Below are positions 1 through 7,254 of a stretch of 11,424 bases of DNA, in pieces. This stretch comes from Chloroflexota bacterium (GTDB taxonomy: Bacteria > Chloroflexota > UBA5177 > JANWHV01), in the NCBI GenBank assembly GCA_025924845.1, contig JAICHN010000124.1, positions 1-11,424 on the forward strand, in the 5' to 3' direction. Both the position numbers and the translations under genes were made by a program. A model generated the notes under the pieces. It saw only the letters and a program-made list of their open reading frames with translations, was not told the origin of the DNA and did no database searches. The first letter of the stretch is position 1. Each line of letters starts with the position of its first letter.

Positions 1-1056
1 GCCGTGCGTGAAGCCCAGGATTTTGCTGATGGCGGTGGAGTGCGCGCCGAGAATGCGCACGGCGTCGCCCGCCGCGTAATTGGCCAGCCCATAGCCGATC
101 ACCAACCCCAGCTTATCGCGCACCTCCACGGGCTGGCCGCGCTCGAAGCGCCCCTCAATCTCCGCCACCCCGGCCGGCAGCAGGCTGCGACCCCGGCTGC
201 GGATGGCCAACGCCGCTCCTTCATCCACCACGACCGCCCCGCGCCCACTCAGATGGGCGCGCAGCCAGCGGTGACGCGCATTCAGTCCCCCGCCCTCGGC
301 CAGGAAACGAGTGCCGATTTCGCCCGACACGGCCCGCGCCAGGCCCTGCTCCAGTCTCCCGTCCGCGATCACCATGGGGATGCCGCCCTCCGTGGCCTGA
401 CGAGCGGCACGCAGTTTAGTGATCATCCCACCCGTACCGGCCACCGAGCCCGACCCGCCGGCCAGGCGCTCGATCCGCTCGGTCACGGCGGGCACCTCGC
501 GGATCAGCACGGCCTCGGAGTCGCGCCGAGGGTCGGCTGTGTAGAGGCCGGCGATATCGGTGAGAATGACCAGCAGATCGGCGTCCACCAGGCCCGCCAC
601 CACGGCGGAGAGCGTGTCGTTATCGCCGAACTGAATCTCGTCGGTGGCCACGACGTCGTTCTCATTGACGATCGGCACCACGCGCCGACGCGTTAGACCG
701 AGCAAGGTGCCGCGGGCGTTGAGATAGCCCTGGCGCGTGCCGAGGTCGCCGGGGGCCAGCAGCGCCTGGGCTACCGCGATGCCGCGCTGAGCGAACAGCA
801 GGTCATAGAGATGCATCAGGCGTACCTGGCCAATCGCGGCCAGCATCTGTTTGGCGGGCAAATCCGGACGCCGTCGGAGATCGGGGAAGCGCGCCCGCGC
901 GGCGGCCACCGCACCGGAACTGACGATCAGCATTTCCGTCCCGGCATGGTGCATAGCGGCGACTTGATCGACCAGACGTTGCACGGCCTGCCTGTCCAAC
1001 ATGCCGCGGCCACTGGTGAGGATGTTGCTTCCCAGCTTGACCACCACTCGGCGCAA
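1..1056 (-). CDS. proB: Glutamate 5-kinase (3' end of gene outside window)
   Basis: Phosphorylates L-glutamate to gamma-glutamyl phosphate, the first step of proline synthesis, in the cytoplasm. The visible 352 residues show an amino-acid-kinase domain followed by a PUA domain. Family motifs read VVVKLGSN (about 4-11), IVSSGAVAAA (44-53), KQMLAAIGQ (69-77), VNENDVV (130-136) with FGDNDTLSA shortly after, then GTGGMITKL and, in the PUA part, VVVDEGAALAI and SLLPAGV. About 15 C-terminal residues are missing compared with E. coli ProB. The start is TTG at 1056: an in-frame TAA lies two codons upstream, AAGGA is well placed before it, and the next in-frame ATG would delete the nucleotide-binding strand. 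The TAA is the stop of the upstream kinase gene, so the two genes are very probably co-transcribed and translationally coupled. The catalytic residues look intact. The function is secure. Confidence 0.95.
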   Translation of the reverse strand, partial: MRRVVVKLGSNILTSGRGMLDRQAVQRLVDQVAAMHHAGTEMLIVSSGAVAAARARFPDLRRRPDLPAKQMLAAIGQVRLMHLYDLLFAQRGIAVAQALLAPGDLGTRQGYLNARGTLLGLTRRRVVPIVNENDVVATDEIQFGDNDTLSAVVAGLVDADLLVILTDIAGLYTADPRRDSEAVLIREVPAVTERIERLAGGSGSVAGTGGMITKLRAARQATEGGIPMVIADGRLEQGLARAVSGEIGTRFLAEGGGLNARHRWLRAHLSGRGAVVVDEGAALAIRSRGRSLLPAGVAEIEGRFERGQPVEVRDKLGLVIGYGLANYAAGDAVRILGAHSTAISKILGFTHG

Positions 1057-1059
1057 GAA

Positions 1060-2667
1060 TTAGATTCCTTTGCCGCCGCACAGTACGCGCACCAACACTC
1101 TACCTGCTAGACCTACCACCAGCAGATCCCAGGCCAGCGATCCGGAGACGACTTGTACGCCCAGGGCGCTGAGCACCAGGGCCATCACGCCCGCCAGGAA
1201 ACAGAGCATCGCAACGCCGCGCAGTCCGCTCCAAACCGAGTGAACGACCAGAGTCCCCTGGCCGCGCATGTGCAGCCTTACCGGTACCGACCATGATTGG
1301 CCGCCCTGCTCCCGCACCGTAAAGGTGCCCAGCGTGGACTGGAGGCGAGCCTGCGTCTGGATGATGCTCAGCGAGACTTCCATACTGTCGTTCGGCTCCA
1401 GCCAGGCGGCGGGACGATCCGGCCGCAACCACGGTACGTCGCTGTCAAAGGTGCAAAGCATGCGCTGATTGGTTCGATTTCGCAGGCGCAGCGTTCGCTT
1501 GTCGATCGGGGTAAGGGTGACGTTCCCCGCCGCGGCAATGTGTACTTCATGCGGTCGCACTTTGATCGCGTGCGAATCAGCGGGCATGGCGGCGCCGTTT
1601 GAGTTACTCGCGGTTTGGGCGCCCCATCCAGGAGCGAGAATCGGCATGGCGCCGGAACCTGTACCGGTGCGTGAGAGCGATCCGGTGACCGTGCCGCGGA
1701 GCGATCCATCGAGCGGCGCCGTGGACCGCATCGCCTTGCGCATGTCGGCGGCGGTGCCCAGGCGAGCGCGCGGATCAAGGGCGAGAGACCGATCGATCGC
1801 GGCCGCCACGGGGAGGCTGACCTGGGGCGCCAGACTCCGCACCGGCGGAAAATCGAAGGGACGATGTTTCCGAGGGTCGCGCCCGGTAAGTAGATGATGC
1901 ATGGTAGCACCCAGGGCATAGAGATCGCTGGCGGGCTCGGCCAGACCCTGATATTGCTCGGGCGGCGCGTAGCCGGGCGTACCGATCGCCGTCCCTTGCG
2001 CCTGACGCGTAATGGCGCGGGCGATCCCGAAGTCGATCAGACGGATCTGCTCGTGTGGGGTCAGCATCAGGTTGGCGGGTTTGAGATCACGGAAGATCAG
2101 GGGGTCGGGCCGTCCGTGCAAGTAGCTGAGCACGTCCAATACCTGTTCGGACCAGGCGAGCACCCGGCTCTCGGGGAGGCCGGGTTGGCCCTCGTCGGCC
2201 AATACCTGCTCCAACGAGCACCCCTCCACAAGATCCATCACCAGGTAGTGCCGCTTTCCTTCGCTGAATGTGTCGTGGACGAAGGGAATGGCTGGGTGCT
2301 GTAGGCTCATCAGTGTCTCGCCCTCGCGGCGAAACCAGATCTCGGCCTCGGACTGCTCTTCGATCGTGCCCCAATGCTGGAGCAACTCCTTCAGGGCCCG
2401 ATGCTTCCCGGCCAGCCGCAGATCCTCGACCCGATAGACCGCGCCCATGGCGCCCGAGGCCAGGGCACCGAGGATACGATAGCGCCCGGCCAATACGGTA
2501 TTGGGCAAAAGGGGCGTAAACTCCTTGCCGTTCGGCGGCGAAGGTATGCCGCGCGGCGCGGCAACCACGGTAGGACGCGTCGCCGGAACGAGGCGCATCC
2601 CACATACACCGCAGAAGCTTCCCGACCCGGTCGGGCCGCCACAGGAGGGGCAACGTACGCTACTCAC
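1060..2667 (-). CDS. Membrane-anchored Hanks-type Ser/Thr protein kinase with N-terminal zinc ribbon
   Basis: Likely phosphorylates Ser/Thr on unknown cytoplasmic targets. With a GTG start at 2667 it is 535 aa. Order of parts: zinc ribbon (C6, C9, C19, C22); kinase domain about 63-300; a Ser/Thr/Gly-rich linker about 310-365; a beta-rich Ig-like region about 367-470 (VPWLRPDR, WLEPNDSMEVSLSI); and two hydrophobic helices about 484-505 and 510-529 at the very C-terminus. Kinase motifs: glycine loop SGAMGAVY, Lys93 in ALKELL, FRDLKPANLM with Asp194, Lys196 and Asn199, IDFGIAR with Asp212, and GYAPPEQ. The HRD His is Phe, a change also seen in other bacterial kinases, so it should be active. An upstream ATG at 2754 is possible but would add 29 Arg-rich residues without a ribosome site; GTG starts just before the ribbon. 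The gene runs into proB. Being N-terminal to both helices, the Ig-like part should be cytoplasmic. Substrate and ligand are unknown. Confidence 0.88.
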   Translation of the reverse strand: MSSVRCPSCGGPTGSGSFCGVCGMRLVPATRPTVVAAPRGIPSPPNGKEFTPLLPNTVLAGRYRILGALASGAMGAVYRVEDLRLAGKHRALKELLQHWGTIEEQSEAEIWFRREGETLMSLQHPAIPFVHDTFSEGKRHYLVMDLVEGCSLEQVLADEGQPGLPESRVLAWSEQVLDVLSYLHGRPDPLIFRDLKPANLMLTPHEQIRLIDFGIARAITRQAQGTAIGTPGYAPPEQYQGLAEPASDLYALGATMHHLLTGRDPRKHRPFDFPPVRSLAPQVSLPVAAAIDRSLALDPRARLGTAADMRKAMRSTAPLDGSLRGTVTGSLSRTGTGSGAMPILAPGWGAQTASNSNGAAMPADSHAIKVRPHEVHIAAAGNVTLTPIDKRTLRLRNRTNQRMLCTFDSDVPWLRPDRPAAWLEPNDSMEVSLSIIQTQARLQSTLGTFTVREQGGQSWSVPVRLHMRGQGTLVVHSVWSGLRGVAMLCFLAGVMALVLSALGVQVVSGSLAWDLLVVGLAGRVLVRVLCGGKGI

Positions 2668-2942
2668 CGCTTGGCATCTCTCGCTTGGTTCCTGAATACT
2701 GCGCCGCGCCTCGGTCGCGGCCGGGCGCGATCTCCGTGTGGAGCACACCCCCATGATGGTACTTTATCCGCCGGCTCCTGCGAAGAGATGGTGAGAAGTT
2801 CGTTGGCCCGCTCTTGAACGTTCACACCGGACAGTGGTGATAGGGGAAACGTGTTCATCTGTCTTTCATGTTATTTTCCCACGCGCTATGTTTATAACCG
2901 ACTTGATTTTTGCGGGCCGTTGCACCGTTGAGGAGACGCCCG
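2668..2942. other. Divergent intergenic region between kinase and deacetylase genes
   Basis: This 275-bp region should hold the promoters of both flanking transcription units. Visible elements are the palindrome GAACGTTC (2816-2823), the imperfect palindrome GAAACGTGTTC (2846-2856) about 31 bp away centre to centre, and an AT-rich patch with TATAAC at 2893-2898. On the minus strand a 64-codon open frame (2858-2664) ends in a GTGA overlap with the kinase start, but it has no good ribosome site and is Arg/Pro-rich toward its end, so I do not call it a gene. I see no convincing -35/-10 pair for the kinase. Confidence 0.5.
2865..2898 (+). promoter_or_regulatory. Possible promoter of the deacetylase operon
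   Basis: TATAAC at 2893-2898 matches the -10 consensus at five of six positions. It sits in the only AT-rich patch of the divergent region, about 45 bp before the start codon. The -35 is poor: TTATTT with a 16-bp spacer is the best I can find. This is an inference from base composition and one hexamer only. Confidence 0.25.
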
Positions 2943-3968
2943 ATGCGTCGTCTGTCGTGGCTCTTGGCGGCGATTCTGCTGATCATGGCGCCCGTGTACC
3001 TATTCCTGGGCGCCATACCCTCACATGAACGCGTGGGACCGACCTCGGCTCACCCCTCGGCCTTTGCCGGTTCCCATGGGGGCTATTCCGCCGCTCACCT
3101 CCCGGCGGTCATCCCTCACGCGGCCTCGCCGAGTGCGCCGCTGGTCTTGCGTGCCTCACTGCCCTACAATCCCCAGCGTCCACCCGGTCAGGCGCGGCAC
3201 GCCGCGGGGCGTGCGCCGGCGCTGCTCCGCTTGCCCGCCGTCCTACCCGCCGTCACCATTCGCGTACCGATCCTGATGTACCACCATGTGTCGTCGGCTC
3301 CGCCAGCCACCGAACTCAACTATGGACTTACCGTGACCGATGCCGACTTCACGGCTCAGCTTACCTATCTACGCGATCACGGCTACCACACGGTCACCGT
3401 AAGACAGGTATTCGATGCCCTCTATGCGCGCAAACCGCTGCCCGCCAAGCCCGTCATGCTTACCTTCGACGACGGCTACCGCGATAATTACACCGATGCG
3501 CTGCCCATCCTCAAACGCTTCCACGACCATGGGGAGTTTAATATCATCAGCGCCTACGTCGGCACCACGGTGGGCGTGAACAGGTATATGACCTGGCCGC
3601 AGCTCCATGCCCTGGTGGCCGCCGGGATGGATATCGGCTCCCACACCGTGGATCACCAGGATCTTGGCATCCTATCGGTCGCCAAAGTGCGCTTCGAACT
3701 GCGCGATTCGCGAAATGTTCTGCAACTGAAGTTGCATGTCCCCGTGCAGTGGATCGCCTATCCTTCCGGCGAGCCGTTCAAGACCGGCTCCGCCGCCGCC
3801 AGGCAATTGCTGCTGACCCTGTTACCTGAATACGGGTACGTCGGCGCCCTGCTCGACGGCCCGCTCACCACCGACCTGCAAAGCGCCCAGACCCCGTACC
3901 AACTGCAGCGGATCCGGGTGGCGGGTGGCGAAAGTCTGGCCGGATACGTGGCGAATCTTTCCGCATGA
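2943..3968 (+). CDS. Polysaccharide deacetylase (NodB domain), membrane-anchored or secreted
   Basis: A metal-dependent carbohydrate esterase (CE4/NodB-like) that probably removes N-acetyl groups from an envelope or extracellular polysaccharide. The protein is 341 aa from the ATG at 2943, which follows GAGGAG by 7 nt; an in-frame ATG at 2910 lacks such a site. Residues 1-24 form a signal peptide or signal anchor (RRLSWLLAAILLIMAPVYLFL). About 80 low-complexity Pro/Ala/His-rich residues follow, then the catalytic domain: ILMYHH (110-115), LTFDDGY with Asp176 and Asp177, SHTVDH with zinc ligands His234 and His238, and AYPSGE (272-277). The MYHH opening resembles the PgaB/IcaB-like branch rather than chitooligosaccharide NodB. 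It heads a plus-strand unit with two acyl-CoA genes, 19 nt before the next start. The fold is confident; the substrate is not known. Confidence 0.9.
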   Translation: MRRLSWLLAAILLIMAPVYLFLGAIPSHERVGPTSAHPSAFAGSHGGYSAAHLPAVIPHAASPSAPLVLRASLPYNPQRPPGQARHAAGRAPALLRLPAVLPAVTIRVPILMYHHVSSAPPATELNYGLTVTDADFTAQLTYLRDHGYHTVTVRQVFDALYARKPLPAKPVMLTFDDGYRDNYTDALPILKRFHDHGEFNIISAYVGTTVGVNRYMTWPQLHALVAAGMDIGSHTVDHQDLGILSVAKVRFELRDSRNVLQLKLHVPVQWIAYPSGEPFKTGSAAARQLLLTLLPEYGYVGALLDGPLTTDLQSAQTPYQLQRIRVAGGESLAGYVANLSA

Positions 3969-3987
3969 CGAAAGATGGGAGACGGTA

Positions 3988-4839
3988 ATGCGGATTGACC
4001 GGGTTGGCGTGGTGGGCTGCGGCCAGATGGGGGCCGGCATCGCGCAGGTGTTCGCTCAGGCCGGGTTCTCGGTTGTCGTGCTGGAAAGCACCAGCGCCCT
4101 GCTCGATAAGGGGCTCGGCCGCATCGCGGACCAGTGGGCGCGGGGCGTCGCAAAAGGACGGCTTTCTGAGGAGGATCGCCGACACTTCCAGGAGAGATTG
4201 ACCGGCACCCTGGACTTCGCCGCTTTCGCCGACCGCGACCTGGTGATCGAGGCCATCGTGGAGCAATTAGAACCAAAACGGCAGGTATTCGCCGAGCTCG
4301 ATCGCCTGGTCCGGCCGGAAGCTATTCTGGCCAGCAATACGTCATCGCTCCCCCTGATGGAGCTCGCCGCCGTCACCAAGCATCCCGATCGCGTGGCGGG
4401 AATGCACTTCTTCAATCCGGTCCCCATGATGCCGATTGTCGAACTGGTCCGCACCATTGTGACCAGCGACGAAACGGTCGATACCCTACGTTCGACGGCG
4501 GAAACGCTCGGCAAATCCGTGGTGTTGGCTAAGGACACGCCTGGGTTCATCGTGAACCTCCTGCTCATACCCTATCTGCTCGACGCCATCCGCGCCTGCG
4601 AGCACGGTACGGCGAGCCGCGACGACATAGACACGGCGATGAAGTTGGGCTGTGGTCTCCCCATGGGTCCCCTGACCCTGGCCGATTTTATCGGCCTGGA
4701 TACCGTGCTGTACATCGCCGATGTGCTGTTGGGCGAGCTTCACCAGGAGAAATACGCGGCGCCGCCGCTGCTCCGCCGCATGGTCACTGCCGGGATGCTT
4801 GGCCGGAAGAGCGGGCTCGGCTTCTACGACTACGGGTAA
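3988..4839 (+). CDS. hbd: 3-hydroxybutyryl-CoA (3-hydroxyacyl-CoA) dehydrogenase
   Basis: NAD(P)-dependent cytoplasmic enzyme interconverting 3-hydroxyacyl-CoA and 3-oxoacyl-CoA, used in beta-oxidation and in butyrate or PHB-type pathways. The protein is 283 aa, the usual length of stand-alone Hbd. The Rossmann loop GCGQMGAG begins at residue 10 (Gly10, 12, 15). The catalytic set is present: Ser116 in ASNTSS, His140 in GMHFFNPVP, Glu152 in IVELVRT, Asn190 in DTPGFIVN. The C-terminal dimerisation domain runs LGCGLPMGPLTLADFIGLD to GRKSGLGFYDYG. The ATG at 3988 follows GGGAG by 6 nt; a longer frame from 3925 would overlap the deacetylase gene and add residues before the Rossmann strand. One oddity is that the usual Arg after the catalytic Asn (VNRLL) is Leu here (VNLLL). 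Its neighbour acyl-CoA synthetase supports an acyl-CoA role. Chain-length preference cannot be read from sequence. Confidence 0.93.
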   Translation: MRIDRVGVVGCGQMGAGIAQVFAQAGFSVVVLESTSALLDKGLGRIADQWARGVAKGRLSEEDRRHFQERLTGTLDFAAFADRDLVIEAIVEQLEPKRQVFAELDRLVRPEAILASNTSSLPLMELAAVTKHPDRVAGMHFFNPVPMMPIVELVRTIVTSDETVDTLRSTAETLGKSVVLAKDTPGFIVNLLLIPYLLDAIRACEHGTASRDDIDTAMKLGCGLPMGPLTLADFIGLDTVLYIADVLLGELHQEKYAAPPLLRRMVTAGMLGRKSGLGFYDYG

Positions 4840-4896
4840 AGGCCCGCGGTCCTCGGTATACTTGGTACGGAGCTTGGGTACCGGGAGGAGCGCGGC

Positions 4897-6534
4897 ATGG
4901 TCTCCCCTTCACGTGTCTGGCGAAGTGAACTGACCCCCCTTGCCTTCCTCGAACGGAGCGCGGACGTTTTTCGCGACCGCGTGGCGGTGATTGACGGCGA
5001 TCGGCGTTATACTTACGCGCAACTGGGCGAGCGGGTTGGCCGACTGGCCGGGGCGCTCCGCGCGGCCGGAATCGCTCCCGGCGATCGGGTGGCCATTTTG
5101 GCCCCCAACAGCGCCCCGATGATCGAGGCCCATTTCGGGATTCCCCTGGCGGGCGCGATCATGGTGCCGATCAATACGCGCCTGTCGCCCGCTGAGGTCG
5201 TCTATATTCTCGACCACTCCGGCGCTTCACTTTTGTTGGCGGGCAACGAGTTCGCGTCCCTGATTTCCGGCGCCCTCGATCGTCTGAGCCGTCCCCTGCC
5301 CACGGTATGGCTCAGCAGCACGCCGGGCGGCGACGACGCGCCGGAGCAGGCAAGAACTGCCGATCGTACCTACGAGTCATTCCTGGCCGATATTGCGCCG
5401 GATGCGCTCGCCTGGGCGCTGGACGACCAGGAAGGAGAGGACGGCACGATCTCGATTAACTACACCAGCGGCACGACCGGGCGGCCCAAGGGGGTGATCT
5501 ATCACCAGCGCGGCGCCTATCTTAACGCGCTGGGAGAGATTATTACCGCCGGCCTGACCACCGGCTCGGTCTACCTCTGGACCCTACCGCTGTTTCATTG
5601 CAACGGCTGGTGCTTCGCGTGGGCAGTGGTCGCCGCCGGGGGAACCCAAGTGTCCCTGCGCGCCTTCGATCCGCACAGTGCCTGGGACTTAATTCGTCGA
5701 GAAAGGGTGACGCACCTGTGCGGCGCTCCCACCGTACTGACCGCCCTGTCCAACTGCCCCGCCGCCCAGGGTGCGCCTTTGGCGCGTCCCCTCCATATCA
5801 TCACGGCCGCCGCGCCTCCGTCGCCCACCGTGATCGGGCAGATGGAGGCCCTGGGGATCACGATCACTCATGTCTATGGCCTGACCGAGACCTATGGACC
5901 GCACACCGTCTGCGCCTGGCAACCGGAATGGGATGCACTCCCGGCCGAGCAGCGCCTCGTCTTGAAGGCTCGCCAGGGGGTAGCGATGGTGATGGCCGAC
6001 CCCATCCGCGTGGTGGACGACGAGATGCGTGATGTCCCCCCTGACGGCGAGACGATGGGCGAGGTAGTGATGCGCGGCAACAACGTGATGCGCGGCTACT
6101 ATCGGGACCCCGAGGCGACCGAAAGAGCAGTCCGCGGCGGCTGGTTCCACAGCGGCGACCTTGGCGTGATGCATCCCAACGGCTACATCGGTCTGCGCGA
6201 TCGGGCCAAGGACATCATCATCAGTGGGGGTGAGAATATCTCGACCATCGAGGTGGAGCAGGTCATTCTGCGCCATCCGGCCGTACTGGAATGCGCCGTC
6301 ATCGCCGTGCCCGATCCGAAGTGGGGCGAGACGCCCAAGGCATTCGTCACGCTCAGGGCAGGCGCTGCCCTGGACGGCGATACCTTGATTGCCTTCTGTC
6401 GGGAGCACCTGGCTCACTTCAAGGCGCCGCGCGCCATCGAGTTCTGCGACTTGCCGAAGACCTCCACCGGCAAGACCCAGAAGTTCGTGCTCCGCGAACG
6501 GGAATGGCAGGGTTACGAGAAACGGATCAATTAG
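4897..6534 (+). CDS. AMP-forming acyl-CoA synthetase (AlkK/DmdB-like fatty-acid CoA ligase)
   Basis: Activates a carboxylic acid to its CoA thioester through an acyl-adenylate (ATP to AMP and PPi). The 545 aa and the opening LTPLAFLERSADVF are typical of the short/medium-chain branch that includes AlkK, DmdB and plant AAE proteins. Core motifs: YTSGTTGRPKG (189-199, phosphate loop), YGLTET (327-332), SGDLG (419-423), hinge region LRDRAKD (433-439), IISGGENIS (441-449), and the adenylation lysine Lys526 in KTSTGKTQK. The ATG at 4897 is preceded by GGGAGGAG at a 6-nt spacing. The gene lies 57 nt after hbd, consistent with one transcript, and its 3' end overlaps the convergent TetR gene by 8 bp. 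Together with hbd this suggests uptake or catabolism of short or medium fatty acids. The true substrate is open; branched, aromatic or methylthio acids are possible. Confidence 0.92.
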   Translation: MVSPSRVWRSELTPLAFLERSADVFRDRVAVIDGDRRYTYAQLGERVGRLAGALRAAGIAPGDRVAILAPNSAPMIEAHFGIPLAGAIMVPINTRLSPAEVVYILDHSGASLLLAGNEFASLISGALDRLSRPLPTVWLSSTPGGDDAPEQARTADRTYESFLADIAPDALAWALDDQEGEDGTISINYTSGTTGRPKGVIYHQRGAYLNALGEIITAGLTTGSVYLWTLPLFHCNGWCFAWAVVAAGGTQVSLRAFDPHSAWDLIRRERVTHLCGAPTVLTALSNCPAAQGAPLARPLHIITAAAPPSPTVIGQMEALGITITHVYGLTETYGPHTVCAWQPEWDALPAEQRLVLKARQGVAMVMADPIRVVDDEMRDVPPDGETMGEVVMRGNNVMRGYYRDPEATERAVRGGWFHSGDLGVMHPNGYIGLRDRAKDIIISGGENISTIEVEQVILRHPAVLECAVIAVPDPKWGETPKAFVTLRAGAALDGDTLIAFCREHLAHFKAPRAIEFCDLPKTSTGKTQKFVLREREWQGYEKRIN

Positions 6535-7165
6535 CAATCGGGCGCGTGTTCAGCCCGCCGAAAAAGAGGCGGACCACGGATTCGGCCGTCGTCCGCTCGT
6601 CAACCCCCAGACGCTCTACCTTGCCGTGCATGACGACGGCCCGCACCAGAGTGACCAGCGCCATCGCGGCGACCGGGGACGCGATCGCCGGATCGAACTC
6701 GCCGGCTGCTTTTCCCTGGTCCACCAGCGCGATCAGCGCATCGAGAAAACGGTGCATTCTCTCTTCCATGCCCGGTCGGTCGTGCAGCGTGCCTCGCAGA
6801 GCGCGCCCATCCTCACCCGACATCATGGCGATCCAGGCCTTGCCGCCCGCTTGCAGCCGCGTGATCACCTCACGCAGGCGCTCCCCGGCCGGCCGGCCCG
6901 CTTCGCCCACCAGTACGGAGAACTCCTCGGTCAGGCGATCCACGCCGCGCTCGATCACGGTCGCCACCAGATCCTCTTTCCGGGGGAAGTGGAGATAAAT
7001 GGTCCCCTTGGCGATTCCTACCCGCTCGGCCAGCTGCTCCATAATCAGTTCATGGTAGCCGTGCTCGCTCAAGACGCGCTCGGCCTCCCGCAAAATCAAT
7101 GCCTCGCGCTCGGCCCGCTGCCGTTCGCGAAGGGTAGGGGTATCGGGCAGAGGTGCGGCCATCAT
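6527..7165 (-). CDS. TetR/AcrR-family transcriptional regulator
   Basis: A 212-aa one-component regulator: an N-terminal TetR helix-turn-helix (about 42-67, MEQLAERVGIAKGTIYLHFPRKEDLV in two adjacent pieces) and a helical ligand-binding and dimerisation domain. The start is one of two tandem ATGs (7165 or 7162) behind GGAGGAG; a longer frame from 7267 would begin upstream of the promoter described here and is rejected. The gene has its own strong promoter with a palindrome over the -35 box, so autorepression is likely. It converges on the acyl-CoA synthetase gene with an 8-bp tail overlap and lies 105 bp after btuD on the same strand without a visible terminator between. Being next to an acyl-CoA operon suggests it may sense acyl-CoA or fatty acids, as TetR-type FadR and PsrA do, but ligand and targets are inference. 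Confidence 0.92.
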   Translation of the reverse strand: MMAAPLPDTPTLRERQRAEREALILREAERVLSEHGYHELIMEQLAERVGIAKGTIYLHFPRKEDLVATVIERGVDRLTEEFSVLVGEAGRPAGERLREVITRLQAGGKAWIAMMSGEDGRALRGTLHDRPGMEERMHRFLDALIALVDQGKAAGEFDPAIASPVAAMALVTLVRAVVMHGKVERLGVDERTTAESVVRLFFGGLNTRPIAN

Positions 7166-7204
7166 TTCTCCTCCATCCAATGGGTCGGTGTGCCATGACT
7201 TCCC

Positions 7205-7216
7205 GGTCAGTTCAAC
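7205..7216. promoter_or_regulatory. Possible second, degenerate operator
   Basis: GGTCAGTTCAAC agrees with the palindrome at 7249-7260 at 9 of 12 positions and sits 44 bp away, just past the expected transcription start of tetR. It could be a weaker second site. The match is modest and may be chance. Confidence 0.3.
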
Positions 7217-7225
7217 GCGGTAGGG

Positions 7226-7254
7226 ATTATAGATCCGTGGGCAGGTAGGGTCAA
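7226..7254 (-). promoter_or_regulatory. Sigma-70 type promoter of the TetR gene
   Basis: On the minus strand TTGACC (7254-7249) is followed after exactly 17 nt by a perfect TATAAT (7231-7226). This is the best promoter in the window. Transcription should start near 7219, leaving a leader of about 55 nt before the ATG. It lies in the short gap after btuD, so tetR need not depend on read-through from the btu operon. Confidence 0.8.

Noticed and set aside
4..696. Long plus-strand open frame of 230 codons at the left edge
   Set aside because: It is antisense to proB, whose minus-strand translation matches the glutamate kinase and PUA domains throughout; the plus-strand product has no recognisable features and is typical of GC-rich shadows.
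2668..2754. Longer start for the kinase at 2754
   Set aside because: The extra 29 residues are Arg-rich without family resemblance and no ribosome site precedes the ATG; zinc-ribbon proteins usually begin just before the first CxxC.
3991..4000. ATTGACC at the start of hbd as a TetR half-site
   Set aside because: Only seven bases match, no inverted partner is present, and such matches are expected by chance in this window.
4854..4886. CTTGGTACGGAG / CTTGGGTACCGGGAG near-repeat and CGGTA/TACCG inverted repeat before the acyl-CoA synthetase
   Set aside because: Short and degenerate, partly formed by the ribosome site itself, and unlike the tetR palindrome; not strong enough to call an operator.
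5689..6537. 282-codon minus-strand frame opposite the acyl-CoA synthetase
   Set aside because: The plus strand carries a complete motif set of the AMP-forming family; the antisense product is His/Asp-rich and has no family features.
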